Assembly: GCA_035547155.1 (NCBI GenBank) | Contig: DASZVJ010000006.1 | Location: 1 to 32,900, forward strand | DNA length: 32,900 bases | Reading direction: 5' to 3' | Source: CAZNMF01 sp035547155 | GTDB taxonomy: Bacteria > Acidobacteriota > Vicinamibacteria > Vicinamibacterales > SCN-69-37 | In this document: one piece after another, positions 15,171-25,242 of the stretch | How positions within the stretch are numbered: the first letter of the stretch is position 1 | How the letters are laid out: the number at the start of each line of letters is the position of its first letter | Position numbers and translations under genes: made by a program | The notes under the pieces: generated by a model | Database searches by the model: none | The model's input: only the letters and a program-made list of their open reading frames with translations | What the model was told of the DNA's origin: nothing

Positions 15171-15815
15171 ATGCGCCGATCGATGTTACGTGGGGTGTTC
15201 GGAGTGGCTCTGGCCGCCATGGCCGTCAGTACGGGATGCAGTGACGACACGACGACGACGCCCGTCACGCCTACCCCCACACAAGTCACGGACTCCTTCA
15301 GCGGTATCCTTCAGAAGAACGACGCACAGACGTTTTCCTTCGTCGTCTCCTCGGCCGGTGCCGTCATCGCCACGCTGAAGACGTTGGTCCCGAATCTGAC
15401 CGTCACGGTGTCCGACGGCGGAACGGGTACGTTCAGCGTCGGCGAGGCCGTCTATCAGGGCGCGTCGTTCGACACGGCGACGACGAGCGCGACGGTCGTC
15501 GCGTGGAACCCGGACACGCACGTGATCTCGCTCCGCGATTTGTCGGGCTCCGGTTTCACACCGGGCAACCCGGTCCTCGGCGCCACGAGCGGCGCCTCGT
15601 GGACCGTCGGATCAGTCGACACGCCAGCCGTCGGCCTCGCGCTGGGCACCTACAGCGGCGTCACGTGCTCGGTCCTGCTGGCCAACGACGTCTCCGGCCC
15701 CGGCTCCGCGATCAACGGCGTCGCCCAAGGCCAGGGCACGCTCTGCGCCCGCGTCTACGACGTCGGCAAGATGCCCGTCCCGCCGAGCTTCACGCTGGAA
15801 ATCACGCACTACTGA
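15171..15815 (+). CDS. secreted lipoprotein, PPC-like beta-sandwich with an apparent inserted domain
   Basis: A 214-residue protein and the only plus-strand gene. The signal peptide ends in the lipobox-like VSTGC (Cys23), followed by a Thr/Pro linker. Residues 40-73 (DSFSGILQKNDAQTFSFVVS, then GAVIATLKTL) and 155-214 (VGLALGTYSGVTCSVLLAND, CARVYDVGKM, FTLEITHY) look like the two halves of a pre-peptidase-C-like beta-sandwich common in Acidobacteriota lipoproteins. Between them, residues 77-150 (TVSDGGTGTFSVGEAVYQG, then GNPVLGATSGASWTV) resemble the FxxGExVxQG...GxTSGA repeats of phage structural proteins, which suggests a domain insertion. AAGGAG sits 5 bases before the ATG. Function is unknown; it is probably anchored in the outer or inner membrane facing the periplasm or surface. 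Confidence 0.8.
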   Translation: MRRSMLRGVFGVALAAMAVSTGCSDDTTTTPVTPTPTQVTDSFSGILQKNDAQTFSFVVSSAGAVIATLKTLVPNLTVTVSDGGTGTFSVGEAVYQGASFDTATTSATVVAWNPDTHVISLRDLSGSGFTPGNPVLGATSGASWTVGSVDTPAVGLALGTYSGVTCSVLLANDVSGPGSAINGVAQGQGTLCARVYDVGKMPVPPSFTLEITHY

Positions 15816-15825
15816 GCTGACGCGT

Positions 15826-16028
15826 GTATCGCGCTAGCTCACTATCTCCCTATCGCACTATCTGGACATCGGGCTATCGCGCTATCTGCCCAGGCGACGT
15901 GATCGCTCATCTGGCTATCGGAACCGCTCTCGGCTGCAGCACGCGTGGCTCAGCAGGCAGATAGCCCGATAGACAGATCGCGAGCTCCCCAGATAGCGCG
16001 ATAGGGCGTTAGTGAGATAGCGCGATAC
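15826..16028. repeat. inverted pair of degenerate 8-bp repeat arrays, copy B
   Basis: The left arm 15826-15888 has octamers such as ACTATCTC, CCTATCGC, GCTATCGC and GCTATCTG. Less regular units continue to about 15930. The right arm 15959-16028 carries the reverse complement (AGATAGCG, CGATAGGG, AGATAGCC). The two outer ends match: GTATCGCGCTAGCTCACTA on the left against GTATCGCGCTATCTCACTA read inward from the right. Copy A at 1305 starts the same way. The pair lies between convergent genes (lipoprotein and bamA) and could fold into a long imperfect hairpin acting as a bidirectional terminator. Confidence 0.85.
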
Positions 16029-16040
16029 GCCGGCTCTATC

Positions 16041-18704
16041 TCAGAAGGTCGTTCCCACAGCAAACCTGAACGTGAACGCCTTGGTCTGCTGCAGGTTGTT
16101 GTCGAGGACGCCGAGTCGCTGCGGGTTGTAGGAGCCGATCAGGCGGAACGGGACGTTCAGCACCGGCATCATGAAACGGACCTCGAGGCCCGTCGAGGTC
16201 TTGAACGCGCTCGTGTGACCGATCACTTCCGTGTGGATCGCGCCGGGCGCGGTGAGCAGGTTCTGCGTGCCGAGCGCATCGATCAGGAACGGCGGCGCCG
16301 GCACGATCGTCGCCGTGATCGGATCCTGCCAGCGCAGCGGCGTGCCGAGGTCCTGCACCTGGCCGGCGTCGTAGAACGCGACGAGGCGCACCTGCGGGAA
16401 CAGGTTGATGTAGTACTCGGCGTTGAACGTCACTTCCTTGTTGCCGCCGATCAGCACGCCGGAGACCGGATCGCGCGGGCCGACGGTGCGCAGGTCGAAG
16501 CCGCGAATCGAGTACTCACCGCCCGTGAACAGCTTCTCGAAGATCGGCAGCGTCGTCGTCGAACCGTACGGCCGGATGTACGTGCCCTCGGCGTGCAGGC
16601 CGAAGGACGTGCGCGACGAGAGCGTCTTGTACCAGATGCCCTCGAGGCGCGTCTGCGTGTACTGCGTGTTGCCGCCGATGCCAGCCAGATCGAACGCGAC
16701 GGAGTACCGCCGGCCCGCCGTCGGGAAGATCGGCTGGTTCACCGTGTTGAACACGATGCTCGGCGAGATCTTGCTGACGATGCGCTTGCCGCCCTGGCTG
16801 AGCAGCAGCGAGTCGGCGAGATACGGGCTGGCGCTCAGCACCTCAGGCGTCGTGTACGACGGGTTGATATCGAACACGCGAATCTGCTCGTAGCTGTACT
16901 GCATGAACCCGCGCGTGAAGTCCGCGATCGGGAAGCCGAAGACGAAGTTGGTGCCGCGCGATTGCTGCGTGTACTGCAGCGGGAAGATGTACTCGCGGCT
17001 GAAGAGATCCGTGCCGAGCGTCAACGGCCGATCGAACAGATATGGCTCGCTGAACGAGAGCTGGTACTGGCTCGCCTGCGAACCGCGCTGGAGCGAGACG
17101 CCCAGCGTCTCGCCGCGGCCGAGGAAGTTCGCCGTCTGGAACGCGAGCTGCCCGAAGAAGCCGTCGTACTGCGAGATGCCGGCGCCGAACGACAGCTGGT
17201 TGCGGTTCTGCTCCTCGAACTTGAGCTTGACGTCGACCTTGTCGTCCGTGCCCGGCGTCTGCGTGATGTCCATCTCCCCTTCTTTGTTCTCGAAGGGTTT
17301 GAAGTAGCCAAGCTGGTTCAGACGCCGGACGCTCTCCTTGAGCGCCTGGTCGTTGAAGACGCCACCCTCGGCGATGCGCATCTCGCGGCGGATGACCTCG
17401 TCGTGCGTGTTCGTGTTGCCGGTGAACGTAATCCGGTTGACGAAGAACTGCTTGCCCTCGTCGACGTGGATGTCGACGTCCATGATCGGCGGCGGCGGGT
17501 TCGGCCCCGTGGGCTGGCCGGTCGTCGGATCGATGCCGCGCGGCGTGAGCTGCGGGTCCGGCGAGTACTGCCAGAAGCCGTACGCGCCGAAGGCCTCCTT
17601 CATCTTCTCGAGGCCTTTGCGGATCTTCTTGCTGCTGTAGACGTCGCCTTCCTCGATCTTGAAGACCGACCGGAGCGCGGTGAGATTGAGCTTCGACTCA
17701 CCGGTGATCTCGAACTTGCCGACCGTGTACTTCTGGCCCTCGTCGACCGGCACGCGCAGACGGATCCAGCGCTTCTTGCCGTCGGGCGACGTGCGGATCA
17801 CCTCCGACTGCGCCATGCCGACCTGCGCCGACGCGTAGCCGTGCTCGCGGTAGAACTCCATCACGCGCTCGGAGTCGTCGGCGAACTTCGCCTCGTGATA
17901 CGTCGCGTCGCCGAGGAACCCGAGGAAGCCCTTCGGCTTGTTGTCCTTCAGCTGCCGGCGGAGCTTGCTGTCGGGGAACGTCTTGTTGCCGTCGAACACG
18001 ATGTCCGCGATCTCGACCTTGGGGCCGGGATCGATCCGGAACGTCAGGTGCAGCAGCTTCGGCCCGCCCGGCATCGCCGTGCGCTCGGTCGTGATGATCG
18101 CGTCGTTGTAGCCCTGGTCGGCGTACAGATCGCGGATTACGCCGACGACCTTGCGCACGTCCGACTCGTCGATCATCGAGTCGACGCGCAGCGAGATGTT
18201 CTGCTCGCGCAGCGTGCTCTCGATCTTGGAGATCTCGACCTTGAGCTTCTCGTTCTCGTCGATCGGGAGGTAGTCGACGATCTTCAGGCGCGGGCGCTCT
18301 TCGAGGTGGAAGATCACGTGCTTGCCCATCACGCCGTTCGAGTAGGGCTCGTCGCGCACCTCGACCCAGAGATCGTCGAGGAACTCCGTCTGCCACAGGC
18401 GCCAGAAGTCGCCCTCGATGACCGTCTCGTCGTACGGCATCCAGCGGTTCTGGCTCGGCATCGACCACGCCGCCGTGAGCCGGCCCGCATAGGTCGAGAT
18501 ATCGACCATCGTCTCGACGACGGTCGTGCGGTCGCCGGGACCGTGCGGCGCGATCTCCGCGCAGCGGTACAACGGCCCCGAAGTGGCCGGCGGCAGGTTG
18601 GGGGACGTCTCGTGCTCGCTGCACGGCGCGATCTGCGCGTACGCGGGTGCGGCGGCCGCCGCGACCGCGAGCAGGGTCAGCGCCAGACCACGAGCCATCT
18701 TCAT
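16041..18704 (-). CDS. bamA: outer-membrane protein assembly factor BamA
   Basis: An 887-residue Omp85 protein. A signal peptide (MKMARGLALTLLAVAAAAAP, cleavage near AYAQ) precedes several POTRA domains; clear POTRA-like strands include VEIADIVFDGNKTFPDSKLR, YTVGKFEITGESKLNLTALR and FFVNRITFTGNTNTHDEVIR. The C-terminal 16-strand barrel (about residues 500-887) contains LFTGGEYSIRGFD, the VRGF-type lid-lock motif of the family, and ends with a C-terminal Phe. BamA inserts beta-barrel proteins into the outer membrane. A Pro-rich insert (about residues 390-410, GQPTGPNPPPP) lies between two POTRA domains. It starts at ATG 18704 (ATG 18698 is also possible) with no obvious Shine-Dalgarno site, 74 bases after clpC. 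Confidence 0.96.
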   Translation of the reverse strand: MKMARGLALTLLAVAAAAAPAYAQIAPCSEHETSPNLPPATSGPLYRCAEIAPHGPGDRTTVVETMVDISTYAGRLTAAWSMPSQNRWMPYDETVIEGDFWRLWQTEFLDDLWVEVRDEPYSNGVMGKHVIFHLEERPRLKIVDYLPIDENEKLKVEISKIESTLREQNISLRVDSMIDESDVRKVVGVIRDLYADQGYNDAIITTERTAMPGGPKLLHLTFRIDPGPKVEIADIVFDGNKTFPDSKLRRQLKDNKPKGFLGFLGDATYHEAKFADDSERVMEFYREHGYASAQVGMAQSEVIRTSPDGKKRWIRLRVPVDEGQKYTVGKFEITGESKLNLTALRSVFKIEEGDVYSSKKIRKGLEKMKEAFGAYGFWQYSPDPQLTPRGIDPTTGQPTGPNPPPPIMDVDIHVDEGKQFFVNRITFTGNTNTHDEVIRREMRIAEGGVFNDQALKESVRRLNQLGYFKPFENKEGEMDITQTPGTDDKVDVKLKFEEQNRNQLSFGAGISQYDGFFGQLAFQTANFLGRGETLGVSLQRGSQASQYQLSFSEPYLFDRPLTLGTDLFSREYIFPLQYTQQSRGTNFVFGFPIADFTRGFMQYSYEQIRVFDINPSYTTPEVLSASPYLADSLLLSQGGKRIVSKISPSIVFNTVNQPIFPTAGRRYSVAFDLAGIGGNTQYTQTRLEGIWYKTLSSRTSFGLHAEGTYIRPYGSTTTLPIFEKLFTGGEYSIRGFDLRTVGPRDPVSGVLIGGNKEVTFNAEYYINLFPQVRLVAFYDAGQVQDLGTPLRWQDPITATIVPAPPFLIDALGTQNLLTAPGAIHTEVIGHTSAFKTSTGLEVRFMMPVLNVPFRLIGSYNPQRLGVLDNNLQQTKAFTFRFAVGTTF

Positions 18705-18778
18705 GACAGGGTGAGTGAGCAATCGGCCTCGATGTTCCGGGTGCGGCGTCGGGGGGACCGGCACGGCACTCCGAGGGC

Positions 18779-21223
<2,445 letters not shown>

Positions 21224-21308
21224 CCAGCCGTCCGCCTGAGTGCGTGCCGTGCATCGCGTGCCCTGCAGGCATTATACGGCATGGCCGCGGCGCCCCTCGG
21301 CGCGCCAG

Positions 21309-23942
21309 CTATGCCGCAGCCAGGATTTCGCGGACTTTGGTCAGCAGATCGGTCGACGAGAACGGCTTCTGCAGCAGGTGCATCGGCAGCGTTTGCGCCG
21401 GCACGGGCGGCAGCAGGCCCTCGGCGTGGCCGGAGATATAGAGCGCAGGCAATCCGGGCCGCGATCGCAGCAGCTCGGCCACCAGCTCGGGGCCGGTACG
21501 GCCCGGCATGATGACGTCGCTGATCACGAGGTCGATCGGCTCGTTCAGCGACTCGACGAGCGACAGCGCCTTGTCGGAGTTCTCCGCGGCCAGCACGCGA
21601 TAGCCGTTGCCCTGCAGCACCTGAATGAGGAACGGCCGCAGCATCTCGTCGTCTTCGACGAGCAGCACGAACTCGCCGGTCGCGATCGGCGATGGTCCTG
21701 GCGCCGGCGGCGCGGCCGCGCGAGCCGCGGGCGAGGCTTGCGGAAAGTACAGACGGAACGTGGCGCCGCGGCCGGGCTCGCTGATGATCTCGGCGTCGCC
21801 GCCCATCTGCTGGACGATGCCGTAGACGGTCGACAACCCGAGCCCCGTGCCGCGTCCGACGGGCTTCGTCGTGAAGAACGGCTCGAACGCGCGACGCCGC
21901 GTCTCGGCGTCCATGCCGACGCCGGTGTCCGAGACCTCGAGTAGCACGTGCGGGCCGGAGAGCCCGAGGCTGCTCGTCACCCGATCGCACCATACGTCCG
22001 CCGTGCGGATCGTGATCTGCCCGCCGCGCGGCAGCGCGTCGCGCGCGTTGAGCACGAGGTTCAGCACCACCTGCTCCAGCTGGCTGCGATCGCCCATCAC
22101 GCACGACGTCGACGGCGACATGACGTCTGCGATCGTGATCGACTCGCCAATCAGCCGCTGCAGCATCGGCAGGAGCGACGCGATGAGCGGCACGACGTCG
22201 ATGACGACCGCCTGGACCATCTGACGGCGGCTGAACGCGAGAAGCCGCCGCGTGAGATCCGCCGCGCGCTCGGCGGCGCGCTGGATCTCGATGACCTGAT
22301 CGACGCGCGGATCGCCGGCGAGATCCTGGACGAGCCAGTCCGAATAGCCGAGCACGGCCGTGAGCAGGTTGTTGAAATCGTGCGCGACGCCGCCGGCCAG
22401 CTGGCCGATCGCCTGCATCTTCTGCCCTTGCCGCAGCCGCTCCTCGAGATTCCTGCGCTCGGTGACGTCGCGCGTGACGACGGCGAATCCGGACGGCGCG
22501 TCGGGCTCCGGCACGAGCGGACGGATCGTCGTCGCGCCGACGAACGTCTGGCCGTCGAAGCGCCGGCAGACGCCCTCGCGCTCGGCGACGCCGCTCGCGC
22601 GCGCGTCGGCCAGCCACGTCAGGAACTCCTCCGACGTCATGTCGAAGAGCGCGGCGCCGGACTGGCGCGCAATCTGCTCGCGCGAGTGGCCGAACACGTG
22701 CTGCGCGCCGAGGTGCCAGGCGGCGACGATGCCGTCGCCGTCGAGCACGAGCATCGCGTAGTCGGTGATGCTGTCGAGCATGAGGCCGACGCGCGACTCG
22801 AGCTCGCGCAGCCGGCGCTCGGAGACCTGCCGCGCGCGCTCGCGCCGCTCGACGACGAGCGCGGCGTGATCGAGCGACGTCGCCGCGTGACGCGCGAGCT
22901 GCGCCAGCGCCGACAGGTCGTCGTCAGGAAACAGCGCGCCGCGGCGATGCACGACGGCGACGACGCCCCACGTGCGCGGACCGGCGACGATCGGCGCGGC
23001 GAGGACGGCGACGCCGGACGAGGCGCACACGGCGGCGACCTCGGGCTCGCACGCCAAGGGCCGGCTGAGCTCGGCCACGCCCGTCGTCAGCACGCGCGCG
23101 AGCAGCGCGTCGTGCGTGCCGATCGCGCGGCCGATGAGCGCGCGCTGCGTCGACGCGACAATCGACACCGAGCCGTCCTCGGCGTCGGGCCGCATGGCCA
23201 CGAACGTCAGCGCGCCGCCGATGCAGCGATTCGCGCCGTCGATCAGATCGTCTGCCGCGCGCGCCCCGCGCTCTTCCGGCTCGCGCTCCGCGGTCTCGGC
23301 GATGTGCGCGTTCTGCTCCGCGCGCCGCCAACGCGTCGTCAAACCGCGCGGCGGGCTGAAAGCGAAGAAGTAGCAGATGATGGTTGCGGTATCGAAGCAG
23401 ACTTCGAATGGATACCAGATGCGCCTGAAATCGCCGGCCTTGATCAGGAAACCAATAAATGCCGAACTGGCAAGCGCGAACGTCGCCGTTCCGCAAGACG
23501 CGAATATGAGCCGTCTTGCTCTCACTCCCACAGAACGATGCGCCTCTCGAGCCATGAGAATGGCGACCAGCGCAAACATCACGCCTATGTAGGCCTGAGA
23601 AATCGCCTTGAGTCCTCCAAACGGCCCGGTGTCCCCAAGGACCAGGTTCCAAATGGCAAAGCCAATCGGAAGCACCTTGGTAGCGGTCATCACCTTCGCG
23701 TCTACTTCCCGAAAATGCCCGACAAGCCGCAACAGGAGCCACGGCAGGGAAGTTACGAGGACGATTCGAATTGTCTCGGCGAACGGCACGAATGCGAGCA
23801 CGTACGAGGCCGAAAAGAACACCCCCATGAACAGCGCAATATCAAGGCGCTGCCGCTCGTTACGCCGAATAGCTGCAAATGCCGCAGTGGCGAGAGTCCA
23901 GAAGAGTAAGGCCTTTCCGAGAACAAAGGACGCGGCTACCAC
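21309..23942 (-). CDS. membrane hybrid histidine kinase: multi-TM sensor, GAF, PAS, HisKA, HATPase, receiver
   Basis: An 877-residue protein. Residues 1-195 hold about seven hydrophobic segments (7TM-like sensor). Next come a GAF-like domain (about 225-365), a PAS domain (about 385-500), a HisKA domain with phospho-acceptor His521 in GGVAHDFNNLLTAVLGY, and an HATPase with NLVLNARDA, SDTGVGM and GRGTGLGLSTVYGI. The C-terminal receiver has VEDDE, phospho-acceptor Asp809 in LVISDVIMPG, and LQKPFS. The start is GTG 23942 with GGGAG five bases upstream, 26 bases after the thioredoxin-like gene. The 5' part (about 23345-23942) is near 55 % GC against about 70 % or more for the catalytic part, as if two segments of different origin were joined. 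No separate response regulator is adjacent. The signal is unknown; operon position hints at a link with the cysteine-rich protein. Confidence 0.92.
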   Translation of the reverse strand: MVAASFVLGKALLFWTLATAAFAAIRRNERQRLDIALFMGVFFSASYVLAFVPFAETIRIVLVTSLPWLLLRLVGHFREVDAKVMTATKVLPIGFAIWNLVLGDTGPFGGLKAISQAYIGVMFALVAILMAREAHRSVGVRARRLIFASCGTATFALASSAFIGFLIKAGDFRRIWYPFEVCFDTATIICYFFAFSPPRGLTTRWRRAEQNAHIAETAEREPEERGARAADDLIDGANRCIGGALTFVAMRPDAEDGSVSIVASTQRALIGRAIGTHDALLARVLTTGVAELSRPLACEPEVAAVCASSGVAVLAAPIVAGPRTWGVVAVVHRRGALFPDDDLSALAQLARHAATSLDHAALVVERRERARQVSERRLRELESRVGLMLDSITDYAMLVLDGDGIVAAWHLGAQHVFGHSREQIARQSGAALFDMTSEEFLTWLADARASGVAEREGVCRRFDGQTFVGATTIRPLVPEPDAPSGFAVVTRDVTERRNLEERLRQGQKMQAIGQLAGGVAHDFNNLLTAVLGYSDWLVQDLAGDPRVDQVIEIQRAAERAADLTRRLLAFSRRQMVQAVVIDVVPLIASLLPMLQRLIGESITIADVMSPSTSCVMGDRSQLEQVVLNLVLNARDALPRGGQITIRTADVWCDRVTSSLGLSGPHVLLEVSDTGVGMDAETRRRAFEPFFTTKPVGRGTGLGLSTVYGIVQQMGGDAEIISEPGRGATFRLYFPQASPAARAAAPPAPGPSPIATGEFVLLVEDDEMLRPFLIQVLQGNGYRVLAAENSDKALSLVESLNEPIDLVISDVIMPGRTGPELVAELLRSRPGLPALYISGHAEGLLPPVPAQTLPMHLLQKPFSSTDLLTKVREILAAA

Positions 23943-23968
23943 GTCGTCTCCCGCCTACGCGTCCCAAC

Positions 23969-24535
23969 TCACGATTGGCGTCTCGATATCGCCGAGCGCA
24001 CGGCCTCCGATCCGTCCTCGTCAAGATAACCTTCGCGACTGTACAAAATCCGACCAGTCTGATTGACAAGAACGAATGTCGGCACGTTCTTCAGGCGCAA
24101 CGTCGTCAGATCCAGCGCCACCGACTCGGCGGCATGCAAGGATGCCGTGCTCACAAGCGTCTGCTGATCGACATGCCGAACCGCAGGTGTCACGAGTAGA
24201 AAGCGTGTCCGCGAACCGCGAAGCTCTTCCGCCATCTTCCCCAATGAGGAAGCGCTGCGCAGGCAGGCACCGCAGGTGCCTGACGCAAACACCAACAACG
24301 TCTGATCGTTCTTGTCGTAGAAATCCCGCGGCACGTCGATCGAGTCGCCAGGAACATACGCCGCGCGTTCAGCACTGGTCCATCCGAGAGCGGTCTTGAT
24401 CGCAGGCGAAAAACCGGCGAGCGCCGTCGCGGCTAGGCCGAATGCGCAGAAAACAATGATGCCGACGGCTATACGACCGCGATAGTCGCGAACGTCGTTC
24501 CCCATTGACTCGTTCTCACGCAGCACAGCCGCCAT
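23969..24535 (-). CDS. membrane-anchored thioredoxin-fold protein with CGAC motif
   Basis: A 188-residue protein with one N-terminal membrane segment (about residues 21-42, RIAVGIIVFCAFGLAATALA). The extracytoplasmic domain has redox motif C88-G-A-C91 in LLVFASGTCGACLRS and a cis-Pro loop at P152 in LKNVPTFVLVNQTG, followed by RILYSREGY. This is a TlpA/ResA/MauD-like layout, so it probably reduces, forms or shuffles disulfides outside the cytoplasm. ATG 24535 is preferred because GGGAGG lies about 9 bases before it, inside the upstream gene, giving a 20-base overlap with the cysteine-rich protein gene. ATG 24505 is the alternative. Local GC is about 57-59 %, below the surroundings, which suggests horizontal gain. 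Its obvious candidate client is the upstream eight-cysteine protein. Confidence 0.85.
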   Translation of the reverse strand: MAAVLRENESMGNDVRDYRGRIAVGIIVFCAFGLAATALAGFSPAIKTALGWTSAERAAYVPGDSIDVPRDFYDKNDQTLLVFASGTCGACLRSASSLGKMAEELRGSRTRFLLVTPAVRHVDQQTLVSTASLHAAESVALDLTTLRLKNVPTFVLVNQTGRILYSREGYLDEDGSEAVRSAISRRQS

Positions 24536-25202
24536 CGCACGGATCCTCCCAGAGCCAACCGCACTGCGGCCAGCCTGGATCCTGCGAGCAATGCGTCCAA
24601 TTCACGCACGATGTCCGCCAGTCCGCGCAGCCGAAGTACATCGCACAGTCGCAGCGGTCGACGAACGCGTGCAGCGTGAACATCTCGCGCACCGTGTTGG
24701 TGATCTTCATCGCGAGGGGCTCGAAGCTGGCGAAGGTGCCGTCTTTGGGGCCGAGGTAGAACATCAGGTACTCGGCTTCCTCACGGCCGAGCAGCGAGAC
24801 GATGCGATCGGCGGCGGCGTGCAGCGCCTCGCGCGCCTCGGCGGTCGGCTCGTCGAGATACGACGGGGACGCGAGCTCCGCCGCGGCGTTGATCGCGTCA
24901 ACGGCCGCCGGATCCAGGTTCGCGTGCTGCTCGATGTACGTCCGCATGTGCTGGCGCCACACGTCCGAGCGCTGCGCGGGCGACAACTGCCGCATGATTG
25001 CCTGGCGATACTTGAAGGGATACGTCTGGATGCGCGCCGCCGCCTCGTTCAAGCTCGTGGCGTCCATCGCCGCGGCCCAATTCTGGATGGCGACGGATTG
25101 ATCGGGCGTCGAGATCGCGCGAAGCAGGATGGCTTCCGCTGGCAGCGTCAACGCAGCGACCAATACGCTGAAAAACAGCAGGCGACGAGTCTTACGAGTC
25201 AC
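24516..25202 (-). CDS. secreted protein with eight-cysteine C-terminal domain, fulvocin C-related bacteriocin-like
   Basis: A 228-residue protein. A signal peptide (residues 1-24, LLFFSVLVAALTLPAEA) precedes an alpha-helical, Ala-rich middle (about 35-180) without cysteines. The last 45 residues hold eight cysteines: C184, C186, C192, C199, C205, C214, C222 and C226, with five tryptophans and a GGCAA end. The CxC opening, eight-cysteine count and ~45-residue size recall the bacteriocin fulvocin C of Myxococcus and the family annotated as fulvocin C-related proteins. A mature disulfide-rich peptide may be cut from the C-terminus. The start is GTG 25202, with AAGGAG six bases upstream. It is overlapped by the thioredoxin-like gene. 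No immunity or export gene is recognised. A structural or signalling role is possible instead of killing. Confidence 0.75.
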   Translation of the reverse strand: MTRKTRRLLFFSVLVAALTLPAEAILLRAISTPDQSVAIQNWAAAMDATSLNEAAARIQTYPFKYRQAIMRQLSPAQRSDVWRQHMRTYIEQHANLDPAAVDAINAAAELASPSYLDEPTAEAREALHAAADRIVSLLGREEAEYLMFYLGPKDGTFASFEPLAMKITNTVREMFTLHAFVDRCDCAMYFGCADWRTSCVNWTHCSQDPGWPQCGWLWEDPCDGGCAA

Positions 25203-25222
25203 GGCGCACTCCTTGCCGGGGG

Positions 25223-25242
25223 TGCCGGATTCTTATCCGGCA
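25223..25242 (-). other. perfect hairpin containing the lolD stop codon
   Basis: TGCCGGAT and ATCCGGCA form a perfect 8-bp stem with a 4-base loop in the gap between lolD and the cysteine-rich protein gene. The lolD TAA lies in the loop and adjacent stem. No T-run follows (CCCCCGG instead), so it is either a weak or Rho-assisted terminator or an mRNA-processing or stability hairpin separating two transcription units. Confidence 0.55.

Noticed and set aside
25223..25242. Canonical intrinsic terminator after lolD
   Set aside because: The stem is perfect but C/G-rich sequence follows instead of a T-run, so it was recorded only as a hairpin.
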